From M3007 sp044347755 (GTDB taxonomy: Bacteria; Bacteroidota; Bacteroidia; Chitinophagales; Saprospiraceae), in assembly GCA_044347755.1 (NCBI GenBank), contig JBIKUE010000008.1, positions 1 to 64,000 on the forward strand: DNA of 64,000 nucleotides. The letters run 5' to 3'. Under the pieces are notes generated by a model that was not told the origin of the DNA, made no database searches, and saw only the letters and a program-made list of their open reading frames with translations. The translations under genes and the position numbers were made by a program. Shown one piece after another: positions 18,901-27,011 of this stretch. Numbering within the stretch: the stretch's first letter is position 1; every line of letters starts with the position of its first letter.

Positions 18901-21900
18901 ATGTGAGTTACGATCCGATCTTCACTTCTGACAACTGTGCGGTAACGGATACCACCATGACGCCTCCGTCAGGATCATGGTTTGGTATTGGTACACATTT
19001 GGTTACCATTGTGGTTACGGATGCAGCGGGTAATACCCGCTCCTGCACATTCAATGTAGTCGTAATTGAATACGTTCCTTCTGACTTCAACCTCATCTGC
19101 AACGATTTGAGCCATGTTTCCATGGACGCTACCTGCGTATTTGTCTTGAATGCCGATGAAGCTTTGGAAGGTGATAACTATCACTGCTACGATGACTATG
19201 TTATCACGGTGAAGAATCAGTCTAACCTGCCGGTTGACAATATTTTTGATTCAGGAGATATTGGTAAAACCTTTACGGTTACGGTGACGGATCCGGAAAC
19301 AGGCAATTCCTGCTGGTCCTTGTTGAAGATAGAAGACAAGCTGGTTCCTGCGCTTACCTGCCCTGCTGATATTACCATAGCCTGCAGCGAAAGCACCTCG
19401 ATTGCGCATACCGGTAATGTAAATATTCAGGATTGCAGTGCTACTACCACCGTAATTGATGATGAATATAATGACTTTGGTCAGTGCAACGACCCACGTG
19501 GTGAAATTGTCCGTACATGGATTGTAACAGATGCATGGGCCAACCAGGCTGCTTGCTCTCAAACCATCACCATTACGCCATTCAGCCTGAACGATTTAGT
19601 TTTCCCTGCAGACTATACGGTGAATTGTGAATCTGCCTACCTGAATGCAGCGGCAACTGATCCGGACAATACCGGTCGCCCAAGCATTAATGGTTTCCCG
19701 ATTGGTGTAGGTGGTCTTTGCACCGCATCCATCAGCTTTACCGACGAGCGTTTTGAGATTTGCCCTGGCAGCTATGAAATCCTTCGTACGTGGAAAGTGC
19801 GTAACACCTGTTTCCCGGTAGCGCCAAACAATCCGATCTCACATGTTCAGGTGATTACAGTATCTGATTTGGGTGGTCCGGTATTTGCCTGCCCGCCAAC
19901 AGTTACTGTGTCTACCAATCCGTTCCAATGTTGTTCCAATACGGCATTGCCAGATATGATTGTTTCGGAAGGATGTTCTCATATCCTTGACCTGGAAGCT
20001 AAGTTGACTGGCGTGAACCCGAACAATGGCAACGTTATCACCTTTACGGTAGGTGGTTCTTTGGCCGACTTCCCAGGAAACAACTATTGGAATCCTGACA
20101 CCATGGCTGTGTTTGGTTACACCCAGTGTCTGCCAATCGGAAGTTATAACGTTCGATATAAAGCTACAGACGAATGTGGTAACACCTCTTTCTGTAACTT
20201 CACATTGAAAGTAGCCGACCTCGTACCGCCTGCAGTAGCCTGTGATCAGGTAACCCAGGTGGCACTGACTAACGATGGCATGGCCATCGTTCCGGCTGCC
20301 AACTTTGATGACGGCACTACCGATAATTGCTGCGCACCAACCTTTGATGTGCGCAGAATGAATACGAACAACTGCTCCGGTACTGCGTTTGGTCCTGATG
20401 TGAAATTCTGTTGCGATGACATTGGTGATACCATTTTGGTGGTATTCCGTGCAAGAGACTGCTATGATAATGTGAACGAGTGTATGGTGTCTGTATTGGT
20501 AGAAGACAAGATCAAGCCAATTTGCCAGTCACCTGCTAACGTAACCGTTAACTGCGAAAACTTTGATCCAAGCCTTTGGAGCTATGGCATTCCGGATGTG
20601 GCCGATAACTGCTGTCTGGATAATACCAAGTCTTACCAGAGCCAGGTTGGGTTGACCCATACTGTAAGCTATGCACAGTTCGACACGGTGTGTAACAAGG
20701 GTACCATTACCCGTACCTTCCGTGCATTTGACTGCAATGGTAACAGCAGTCAGTGCACCCAGCGTGTGATTGTAACGTATCTGCAGGATTACTTCGTGAA
20801 GTTCCCGAACGATGCGATCGTAACCGTATGCGATGGAACGGGCAATTTTGGTGAGCCAACTTTCTTTGGTGAAGATTGCGAACTGATGGGTGTATCCCAT
20901 ACAGATGAGGTGTTCACGGTAGTGCCTGATGCTTGCTTCAAGATTGAGCGCACCTGGCAGATCATCAACTGGTGCACGTTCAACCCGAACCTGCCACTGA
21001 TTGAGGTGCCGAACCCGAATCCGAATTCGATTTCAAGCCATCCAAGCAATCTGCCTGGTCCAACGGTATCTGCCTGCGGCACGATTGTACCATGGGCTCC
21101 GACGGTGGTGAAAATCAGCCCGACTGATCCAACTGCCACGAACTATTGCCGCTACTGGGGCGACGACCCGGCCTTTGGTGGCAACGGCAACGGTACAAAT
21201 GACGAGGCCAATGGCTACAGGTACAAACAGATCATCAAAGTGATCGACGGCCAGGCGCCAACAGCAACGTTGGTACAACCATCCTGCGATAACCAGAACT
21301 GGTTTACGCCGAACAACAGCCAGCTGTGGAACGAAATGTACTGGTGGGATAATGGCATTCAGACACACGACCTGTGCGAGGAGCCAACCGACCTGAGCAT
21401 TACCGCTACCGACGCTTGTTCTGGTGCTAACGTGAACATCGAATACCTGCTGTTCCTTGATCTGGATGGCGATGGTACGATGGAAACCGTAGTGAACTCT
21501 GTGAATACGGGTATTGCCGGTTTGGGCTGGAACAATGTTCTGTTCAACAATCTGAACACGCCGAACTTCGGTGGCGGTACATCACGTGCCTTCGACGAGC
21601 GTTCGGTTCCGACGAACCAGAAATACGGCTTCTCAATCCAGGAGAGCGTAACTGGTACCAACAAAACGGCCAGCGTACGCTGGAATACCCAGCAGAACCA
21701 GAATACCCACGTTGTACCTGAGCTGCCACACGGCACGCACAAGATCAAGTGGTTTGTAACGGATGGCTGCGGCAATAACAGCGAATACGAATACACCTTC
21801 ACCGTGAAAGATTGCAAAGCGCCAACGGTGGTTTGTATCAACGGTTTGAGCGTGAACATCATGCCAACCAGCATGATTACCCTTTGGGCATCTGACTTCC

Positions 21901-23354
21901 TGCAATACACGGAAGACAACTGCACACCTTCAGGCCAGATCAAGATCGGTATCCGCAAGTGCGGTACCGGTACAGGCTTCCCGGTTGACGCTAGCGGCAA
22001 CCCGATCACGAATGTAACCTTCACCTGTAACGAATTGGGTACCCAGTGCGTAGAGTTGTGGGCTATTGATGCACAGGGCAACGCTGATTACTGTGAGACG
22101 TATGTGATCGTACAAGACAACTTGGGTAACTGCCCGGTTGGCAATCACATCAATGTTGCCGGTGCATTGAAGACCGAAATGACGGAAGGTGTGGAAGAAG
22201 CTACAGTAACCGTTTCTGGTATCAGTACCTTCACTCCTCCTTACAGCTACTTCGATCTGACGGATGATAACGGTAACTATCAGTTGGTCAACAATGTGCC
22301 ACTTGATGCCACGTTCACGATTGCTCCGGAGAAAGACGACAACCCGCTCAACGGTGTAACCACTTATGACCTGGTGTTGATCAGCAAGCATATTTTGGGT
22401 CTGGAGCCACTCAACAGCCCGTACAAAATGATTGCTGCGGATGCGAACAAGTCAGGCTCGATCACTACGTTCGACATTGTAGAGCTTCGCAAGCTGATCC
22501 TGGGCATTTATACCGAGCTTCCAAACAACACCAGCTGGCGTTTTGTGGATAAGGCGTTTGTATTCCCGAATCCAAACAACCCATTCCAGGCTGCATTCCC
22601 TGAAACGGTTTCTGTAGCTAATGCGATGACAACCCAGTTTGGTAAGGATTTCGCAGGTGTGAAAATTGGCGACGTGAACAGTTCTGCTGTAGCCAACGCC
22701 AATATGCAGGCAGAGGAACGCACCGATGGAACTGCACTCTTCGACGTAGAGGATCGCGATGTGAAAGCAGGTGAAGAATTTGAAGTAACTTTCAAGGCTG
22801 CTCAGCAGTTGAAAGGGTTCCAGTTTACCATGACCTTGAATGGCGTGAATGCTATTGGTGTGGTGAATTCGGATCAGGTGACGGATAATAACTTCAACCT
22901 GTTGCCACAAGATGCAATGGCCATCTCTATTGATGGTGCGCAAGCCTTTACGGTACGTTTCCGTGCAATGAAATCAGGTAAGCTGAGCGAAATGCTTGGT
23001 GTATCTGGCTCCATTACCCGCGCTGAAGCATATGGCGATAATGGTCGCCTGAATGTGGCACTCCGTTTTGACCGCAATATCATTGCCGGTGTAGGCTTTG
23101 AACTGTATCAAAACCAGCCGAACCCGTTCCTGAACAAAACCAGCATCGGGTTCTTCCTGCCGGAAGCAGCAGAGGCTACCCTGAGCGTTTTTGACGAAAC
23201 AGGTCGTACAGTTTACCAGCAAAAAGGTCAGTTTGCCAAAGGCATGAATACGGTAATGCTGGAGCGCGCATTGATCAATACTACCGGAATGTTGTACTAC
23301 AAGCTGGAAACAGCTTCCGACAGCGCTACGCGTAAGATGATTCAGGCGAAGTAA
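12933..23354 (+). CDS. Giant HYR-repeat T9SS protein with dockerin-like and cohesin-like C-terminal domains
   Basis: From ATG 12933 the product is 3473 residues (ATG 12966 is an alternative just before the hydrophobic signal core ending LQAQ). In order: a PKD-like domain (about 30-100), Ig-like segments, many Cys-rich HYR domains (recognizable by DNCD or DNC, PxGTTxVTY and GNxxxCxFxVxV patterns), a lamin-tail-like domain at about 1577-1690 (LLLITEVTQSGAVDRLEISN), a proprotein-convertase P-like domain at about 1760-1873 (GVWTLDIVPFPG), more HYR domains, a dockerin-like pair of helices at 3140-3192 (DLVLISKHILGL, DANKSGSITTFDIVELRKLI), a cohesin-like beta domain at about 3253-3383 and a T9SS sorting domain. 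It is probably a long surface fibre. It follows the 1685-residue gene in the same direction. Confidence 0.87.
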   Translation: MKSFFQQSNPKMRLLFTFSLLLLSLLKLQAQLTITATPTSINWICGPTGPTVTFSGSTIPSRPGATWSWNMGDGSPLKSGQLVSHVFPQNCGTTNYTVTATATDTISLTGSLSFPVTIGPVPAPPIFVSESSITPNDGIVCAGTSVTLTASGGGAFNPTFNWGSGPGAAVLTVTPATTTTYTVSITDACGCVQTRSQTITVKPIPTAPVDQTVCRNNAPINLNSASWVPLGISFSGTGVSGNTFTPSSVPSETISVPITANFECPLSGTTDKLTDEFRVTLKNPPVANLRETVASCKMPGGTFDLQTMFDGGNSANGVFTQILGVPSLGISGTSITVPSGGGCFSINYVAPNPDGCPGTYTDTEELLITMQPSANFEITSPSSDLICQDGGTVPVSLVKLSSGPNPSLTINGSPAAFGTVNLAAPGSLGSLVYTICFTENGGTPGSCGSTLPGAGYVPCSSTICKTITIYNDGVGCGADAPFPSECPPNTDLYDPCPVSVNPSLDLECSFFELEGPGIVNAILEPQGITTCETETVGVVWESELPGELGNAASGGPKLKDFNAATEVLCDIITFEICLDIGVAEFCIDPIPLGEYEDYCDKTIGEVIIELLNKALKGDGGGGYVVADTDGDGSWDYVAEDFNGFPKSGTADIPNNVTTPQGTITIRNVAGWPFKPNSICGNIVGKQINLLDLLPIGAIPLVGVMIEDLLAAAQCNVNVVFSDAETIEIPVLNSSPPAFSSCPEQGYTFSENLSCDFDCNWSIPVAFDDCYGGGLEYKGRTATTDVSQYESTPPAAVAVTASGVYQTGGPISGSDLNVGDYTVTYTAYNCQGVSSVCSFPVRVTTGDPVLTCPNNMTVETDPSECSKVVTGLAPLEGIGCATIIDYNVNYPAGTLDVSTNTPYSIANQGTHNDVSGLTFPYGLTTVTYTMKVDINGDNDIADPGEVQNCSFNIVVQDSQKPVAVCKDLEVQLDNTGNITIFAANPGNNSPFVDGGSNDNCDPSPLLQIAKVGGPFSPSVNFGCTETGPNLVTLRVTDDDGNQQRCVSVVDVRDFFEGIQYAFDLPELCLEANNPSQFDFSNYLKITLPNAQVIMHQQVAGNAYLGDAVGGFGITAFAPSLGSTNDPGVITTDGVYTPGTGSGFVTVSYLMALPGVSVPQNGNLALAGCFEIVHTTFELRQPLVMGSPECLCVDELERIVDLGTVVGGLEPYRIQYSGVRLDVDADGDADDSDGIYTYDAANGHNINDFSQYLGHLRVIYTQPVWSFTIVDARGCEIFRSGSCDNDDLLIGPDIICPASNHTLTTEAYLCESQYTWLHPVPNDNCAVTFYDVRIKNPDGSIEGPMSLNAILYPPPFSYYNPYPNTNPPFPDSLNYQTYDFELGTSVITYYAEDALGNFTTCSFQITVSDDDPPHFLNCPEPPVVQNAESMHCDAYVNFALPIVSDNCDNNPTVVKIDQTGLNTGSRFPVGTTIMYWETKDKFDNRDTCQIKVIVNDYWQDPILTCPADVVKNNDPWLCGAVVNNIAPTVDGPCENNYGVTYTIYADAALTQVKDCGVTNAGGEFFDIGDSWVKYTVQNQPLLLITEVTQSGAVDRLEISNLGPADIDISCLLVNRLSVDPAANQTIGPVTMLPSLAGTILPVGGTQVFNFSFNGSANMPACYTISYMGTIFDEVSTNGFAGCNGFSGLLNNGDIIRKCEDDTDTAADWVLAQPCYPLTIGAINQDLEVMADNGTQTSLQSIEPNKVSCTFKVTVKDAENPFCGKLTSNTTYNGAGIPNINAATCNRSTITIPPSNCIIGDIVFNRTGTATPFNSTMTLISPKGIRVNITEVPDDSISTLFAQKAEGVWTLDIVPFPGQNPTITGWSLTVNCIAPFDLPNQVLPNQAGLCGASFTWTHPLFVDNCFNGTISVAYTTNNAACKPANGALLGRGGYTNTQFFCVGTTTVTYTLTDAAGNVSTCGFTVTVNDVERPLVTCPPTKFINLDGGACGAYVSYDPIFTSDNCAVTDTTMTPPSGSWFGIGTHLVTIVVTDAAGNTRSCTFNVVVIEYVPSDFNLICNDLSHVSMDATCVFVLNADEALEGDNYHCYDDYVITVKNQSNLPVDNIFDSGDIGKTFTVTVTDPETGNSCWSLLKIEDKLVPALTCPADITIACSESTSIAHTGNVNIQDCSATTTVIDDEYNDFGQCNDPRGEIVRTWIVTDAWANQAACSQTITITPFSLNDLVFPADYTVNCESAYLNAAATDPDNTGRPSINGFPIGVGGLCTASISFTDERFEICPGSYEILRTWKVRNTCFPVAPNNPISHVQVITVSDLGGPVFACPPTVTVSTNPFQCCSNTALPDMIVSEGCSHILDLEAKLTGVNPNNGNVITFTVGGSLADFPGNNYWNPDTMAVFGYTQCLPIGSYNVRYKATDECGNTSFCNFTLKVADLVPPAVACDQVTQVALTNDGMAIVPAANFDDGTTDNCCAPTFDVRRMNTNNCSGTAFGPDVKFCCDDIGDTILVVFRARDCYDNVNECMVSVLVEDKIKPICQSPANVTVNCENFDPSLWSYGIPDVADNCCLDNTKSYQSQVGLTHTVSYAQFDTVCNKGTITRTFRAFDCNGNSSQCTQRVIVTYLQDYFVKFPNDAIVTVCDGTGNFGEPTFFGEDCELMGVSHTDEVFTVVPDACFKIERTWQIINWCTFNPNLPLIEVPNPNPNSISSHPSNLPGPTVSACGTIVPWAPTVVKISPTDPTATNYCRYWGDDPAFGGNGNGTNDEANGYRYKQIIKVIDGQAPTATLVQPSCDNQNWFTPNNSQLWNEMYWWDNGIQTHDLCEEPTDLSITATDACSGANVNIEYLLFLDLDGDGTMETVVNSVNTGIAGLGWNNVLFNNLNTPNFGGGTSRAFDERSVPTNQKYGFSIQESVTGTNKTASVRWNTQQNQNTHVVPELPHGTHKIKWFVTDGCGNNSEYEYTFTVKDCKAPTVVCINGLSVNIMPTSMITLWASDFLQYTEDNCTPSGQIKIGIRKCGTGTGFPVDASGNPITNVTFTCNELGTQCVELWAIDAQGNADYCETYVIVQDNLGNCPVGNHINVAGALKTEMTEGVEEATVTVSGISTFTPPYSYFDLTDDNGNYQLVNNVPLDATFTIAPEKDDNPLNGVTTYDLVLISKHILGLEPLNSPYKMIAADANKSGSITTFDIVELRKLILGIYTELPNNTSWRFVDKAFVFPNPNNPFQAAFPETVSVANAMTTQFGKDFAGVKIGDVNSSAVANANMQAEERTDGTALFDVEDRDVKAGEEFEVTFKAAQQLKGFQFTMTLNGVNAIGVVNSDQVTDNNFNLLPQDAMAISIDGAQAFTVRFRAMKSGKLSEMLGVSGSITRAEAYGDNGRLNVALRFDRNIIAGVGFELYQNQPNPFLNKTSIGFFLPEAAEATLSVFDETGRTVYQQKGQFAKGMNTVMLERALINTTGMLYYKLETASDSATRKMIQAK

Positions 23355-23374
23355 TTGATATTTCAATGATATTT

Positions 23375-23407
23375 AAAGCCCTGCAGGCATTTGCTTGCAG
23401 GGCTTTT
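23375..23407 (+). terminator. Intrinsic terminator after the giant HYR gene
   Basis: AAAGCCCTGCA at 23375-23385 pairs perfectly with TGCAGGGCTTT at 23396-23406, giving an 11-bp stem with a 10-base loop that ends in TTTT. It starts 20 bases after the stop codon, a good position for ending the giant transcript before the next gene. Confidence 0.75.
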
Positions 23408-23474
23408 CATTTATGCTACAGGCAGCATCGTAGCAATTTATCTGCTCTTATACGCTGTAAAACCATTTTCAACT

Positions 23475-26400
23475 ATGCGCCGAGAACTGTTCATTTGCCT
23501 TTTGATCCTATTTTGTTATACGACGCTTGCACAAAATGCTGCTTTTACCCAGGTTAACCTCAATAGTTATGACGGTTTGGCCGGAGGGCCTGTATGCCCG
23601 ACAGATATTGCCAGGCTGGGCAACAACTGGTTTGCGCTGATTCCAGAACCTGTCAATCAGGATGCGGGGCGATTGTACAAAAGCGAGGATGGCGGGCAGA
23701 CCTGGACAAAACTGGATGTGATTTTTCCTGCTAATAGTGTTTCCGATGATAAGATGCTGCATCTGGAAGTTATCGGCAATAATTTAGTAGTGTTTTCCAT
23801 GATGGTAATTGTCAATGCCAACAATAAACTGGAACAGCATGTTCTCGGTCATGTATCTTCAGATGGAGGCCAAACCTTTGATCTCGTATTTGAAGAGGTC
23901 TATGTTGAATTCAATAACAACAATATAGTGGAAATAGATGGTTTGGATCAGGCCAACGGTCATCTGTTTTTCTATTACAAAGTGGACGGCTTGGATAAAG
24001 AACAAGTGTATTTTTCTCCGGATCAGGGTCTTAACTGGCTGGAATCAACGGAAGTGCCCTGGTTTTGTAACGACATCAGTAAAATTGCCGGGGACAATGG
24101 CAGGTATTTTATCATATCAAACAATCTGATGTGCATGTCATGGGATCCCTTTTTTAGTGATGCCGAGCATAATGCCTGGACGCCCAACGGTGGCGGGCAG
24201 ATGATCAGTTGTTCTATTGATGGCAATATAGTGCGGGTATGTACAGACAATGGCCTGGTGTATCGTTGGAATTTTGCTCCATACAGCTTCATCGAAACGC
24301 AGCTGCCTGTTAAGCCGGATGCAGCCATGGCTGAAAATGGTTTTTGGTATTTTAACCACGGAGGGCATTTTTATCGGGCGCCCTGGGATGATCCGGTCAA
24401 CCTTACCGATGCCGGGGTAATACCAATGATTCCAACCTCTTATTACAATACTTACCATTACCAAAGTCGCTTTGTGCAGGAAGGAGGCCGTTTGTTGTAT
24501 TTCAACGACACACCGCTGGAATCTACAGACAATGGTTTGAGCTGGCACCTGGCTTCAGGAGATTTCCCGATAACCGGCGGAAAGATATTTGCTCTGAATG
24601 GCTCATACTGGTTTCTGCACCGGGATGTGTTTTTTCGCTCAGCAGATGGATTCAGTTGGGATCTCTATCGCAACACTGTTTTTGACGCAGAGGGCACCTA
24701 TGGCACTTTCGACATGCTGGAATCGCAGGGGAGATTGTTCCTTTCCTGCATAGCGTATTATTCCAAAAACAACAGTCGCATTTTCCGTTCTGATGATAAT
24801 GGTCAAAGCTGGCAAACCGTTTGGGAAGGCGCAGGAAGGCCTGAGTTGACCAAAGATGTAAACGGAGACAGACTTATGCTGGTGGTGAATGAAGGGAATG
24901 TGGGCACACCACCGCAAGCCATATTGTACAGTGACGATTTGGGCGACACCTGGGTGCCAATTCCGGTGACAGGCGCATTTAACAGTATGGCCGTAAAAGG
25001 TGATTCCGTTTTTGTATATCAAAAGCCCTGGGTGAAATACTCGTATAATTTGGGACAAACCTGGCAGATTTGCCCACAGTCTTTCCCTTTCCAATATTCC
25101 GGCCAAATATTGCTTTTCCCCAATGGCAAGGTCGTTCTGGTCAATAAAAGCACTCAAATAGGCTTCATGAGTCCGGATGGTGGCCAAACATTCGGGCAGA
25201 TTTTTGATTTGCAAAACTTTGGCACAGTGCTCAATGCACACTACTACACACAGATAGACAGTTTACTGATTGGATGGGGCAGTTCGGGTACATTTATTTC
25301 CCAAAACCAGGGTCTGAACTGGATTTATATCCTAGAGGGCGATTGGTTGAATATTCAACATCCGGTGATACAAAACGGCTTTTTGTACACAGGGTCAAGC
25401 GCAGATAGCCCAAATTTTCTGGATGTTCCGCTGCGCACTCCTTTGCAACCCCTGTTAGACCAATTAGCACTGGTGAGTGAGGCTGGCGGGGTGGTGAAAG
25501 GCAAAACGTATTATGATGTAAACGGAGATTGCAATGCTTTGGCTGACCCGAAGCGGCCCAATGAAATCTTCAGTTTTCAGCCGGGTAATTATGTCTGCAC
25601 TTCAGATCCAGACGGTAATGTGGTGCGCATTTTGCCGCAGGGAAGTTACCAGATGCAATACGGTACGCCCTTGTACCACGATCCGATTTGCCTCACGCCC
25701 GGTCCGATTGCCGTTACGCCTGGCAACCAAACCAATTTCACGCTCGGATTCAAACCCAACCAGCAGATTAAAGACCTGATGGTCACGCTGGTCAGCACGC
25801 GCGCGCGTCCGGGACAACCGTTTCATGTAACGGCATTGATCCGCAACCTGGGTACCCAGCCTATTGCCGCCGGTACGGTGCTGACCCTGACTTTCCCGGA
25901 GCCACCGGTGTTGTTCACGGATGCACAGCCTATGGTTAACAATCAAGTGGCCGGACAGCTGCAATTTGTGCTGCCCGACATTCAAACCTACACTGAGCTG
26001 AATTACCAAATACACCTGGCTTTGCCGCCTGATCCGGGTTTGATGGGACAAATCCTCCAGATAACAGCAGGATTAACTACCAGTTTTCAGGATCCCACGC
26101 CTACCAACAATGCGACTACCCATCCTGTGCTTGTGTACAACAGCTTTGACCCGAACGACAAAACGGCCATCACCTCCAATCCAACCGGCGTGATGCCTAT
26201 AAGGGATCAATCCCTGCAATACATGATCCGCTTTCAGAATACCGGAACTGATACAGCTTTCCGGATTGTGGTGCGCGATACCCTCTCAGGTTTGTTGAAC
26301 TGGAATTCCCTTAAAACCACTGGGGCCAGTCATGAATATCGTTTAACCATCACCGACGCCGGAGTAGCTTCCTGGCATTTCGACGATATCCGGTTGGTAG

Positions 26401-26852
26401 ACAGCACCACCAATGAGCCGGAATCGCACGGTTTTATTCTATTTGGAATAGAGCCCAAGCCAGGGATTCGGGTGGGCGATATTTTGCGCAACAAGGCAGC
26501 CATTTATTTTGATTTCAATCATCCGGTGATCACCAACGAAACGGTTACGCCGGTGGTGCTCCGATCAAAATACCGGGATGAAACAGCAGCGGAACAGGAA
26601 TTTCGGGCCGAGATATCGCCCAATCCGGTTGCCGATCAAATGCGTTGCAGGGTGCAATTGCCGTATGCCACCCATGTAAGGGCCATCCTTTTTGATGCCA
26701 GTGGGCAAACTATCCGACAGATTTCGGATAAGGATTATCCTGCGGGTGAGCATTGGCTGGAGGCCAGGCTGCAGGATTTGCCGGCGGGGGTGTACAGTTT
26801 GCACATTACGCTTGACGGGGAGCTGAAAACGCTGACGATGGTGAAGGGATAA
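23475..26852 (+). CDS. Secreted T9SS protein with BNR/sortilin-like propeller and DUF7619-type domain
   Basis: ATG 23475 gives 1125 residues with a clear signal peptide (MRRELFICLLILFCYTTLAQ); the frame is open further upstream but crosses the terminator. Residues about 30-690 contain repeated Asp-box-like motifs (SEDGGQTWTKL, SSDGGQTFDLV, SDDNGQSWQTV, SPDGGQTFGQI) typical of BNR/sortilin-type propellers. A conserved-repeat domain at about 890-1030 (FDPNDKTAITS, RFQNTGTDTAFRIVVRDTL, NKAAIYFDFNHPVITN) matches the DUF7619-type module common in Bacteroidota secreted proteins. The C-terminus is a T9SS sorting domain (YPAGEHWLEARLQDLPAGVYSL). It is probably at the cell surface; no catalytic residues for a sialidase are evident. 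Confidence 0.82.
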   Translation: MRRELFICLLILFCYTTLAQNAAFTQVNLNSYDGLAGGPVCPTDIARLGNNWFALIPEPVNQDAGRLYKSEDGGQTWTKLDVIFPANSVSDDKMLHLEVIGNNLVVFSMMVIVNANNKLEQHVLGHVSSDGGQTFDLVFEEVYVEFNNNNIVEIDGLDQANGHLFFYYKVDGLDKEQVYFSPDQGLNWLESTEVPWFCNDISKIAGDNGRYFIISNNLMCMSWDPFFSDAEHNAWTPNGGGQMISCSIDGNIVRVCTDNGLVYRWNFAPYSFIETQLPVKPDAAMAENGFWYFNHGGHFYRAPWDDPVNLTDAGVIPMIPTSYYNTYHYQSRFVQEGGRLLYFNDTPLESTDNGLSWHLASGDFPITGGKIFALNGSYWFLHRDVFFRSADGFSWDLYRNTVFDAEGTYGTFDMLESQGRLFLSCIAYYSKNNSRIFRSDDNGQSWQTVWEGAGRPELTKDVNGDRLMLVVNEGNVGTPPQAILYSDDLGDTWVPIPVTGAFNSMAVKGDSVFVYQKPWVKYSYNLGQTWQICPQSFPFQYSGQILLFPNGKVVLVNKSTQIGFMSPDGGQTFGQIFDLQNFGTVLNAHYYTQIDSLLIGWGSSGTFISQNQGLNWIYILEGDWLNIQHPVIQNGFLYTGSSADSPNFLDVPLRTPLQPLLDQLALVSEAGGVVKGKTYYDVNGDCNALADPKRPNEIFSFQPGNYVCTSDPDGNVVRILPQGSYQMQYGTPLYHDPICLTPGPIAVTPGNQTNFTLGFKPNQQIKDLMVTLVSTRARPGQPFHVTALIRNLGTQPIAAGTVLTLTFPEPPVLFTDAQPMVNNQVAGQLQFVLPDIQTYTELNYQIHLALPPDPGLMGQILQITAGLTTSFQDPTPTNNATTHPVLVYNSFDPNDKTAITSNPTGVMPIRDQSLQYMIRFQNTGTDTAFRIVVRDTLSGLLNWNSLKTTGASHEYRLTITDAGVASWHFDDIRLVDSTTNEPESHGFILFGIEPKPGIRVGDILRNKAAIYFDFNHPVITNETVTPVVLRSKYRDETAAEQEFRAEISPNPVADQMRCRVQLPYATHVRAILFDASGQTIRQISDKDYPAGEHWLEARLQDLPAGVYSLHITLDGELKTLTMVKG

Positions 26853-26860
26853 GTTATAAT

Positions 26861-26994
26861 TAGAGGGTGTCTCAAAAGTAATTTTTACCGCAGAGGCAGA
26901 GAGGAGAAGAGGTATAAACAGTTGATTTTCAAGCTCTCTGTGTCACTCCGTCTTTGCGGTAAAAATAAAAAAGCGACTTGTGAGACAGCCTCTA
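26861..26994. mobile_element. MITE-like inverted-repeat element flanked by TA
   Basis: A 130-bp body (26863-26992) has terminal inverted repeats GAGGGTGTCTCAAAAGT and, reading the other end inward, GAGGCTGTCTCACAAGT. It is bounded by TA at 26861-26862 and 26993-26994. Just inside, ATTTTTACCGC pairs with GCGGTAAAAAT, so most of the element can fold into one hairpin. It carries no gene. The form fits a non-autonomous element with a TA target duplication. Confidence 0.72.
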
Positions 26995-27011
26995 AAAATA
27001 CCATCAGGGTC

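Noticed and set aside
23391..23474. Upstream extension of the 1153-codon frame
   Set aside because: It runs through the terminator hairpin at 23375-23407; the signal peptide starts at 23475.
23475..26852. Sialidase
   Set aside because: Asp-box-like motifs are present, but I find no arginine triad or catalytic Tyr/Glu pattern, so only a propeller is claimed.
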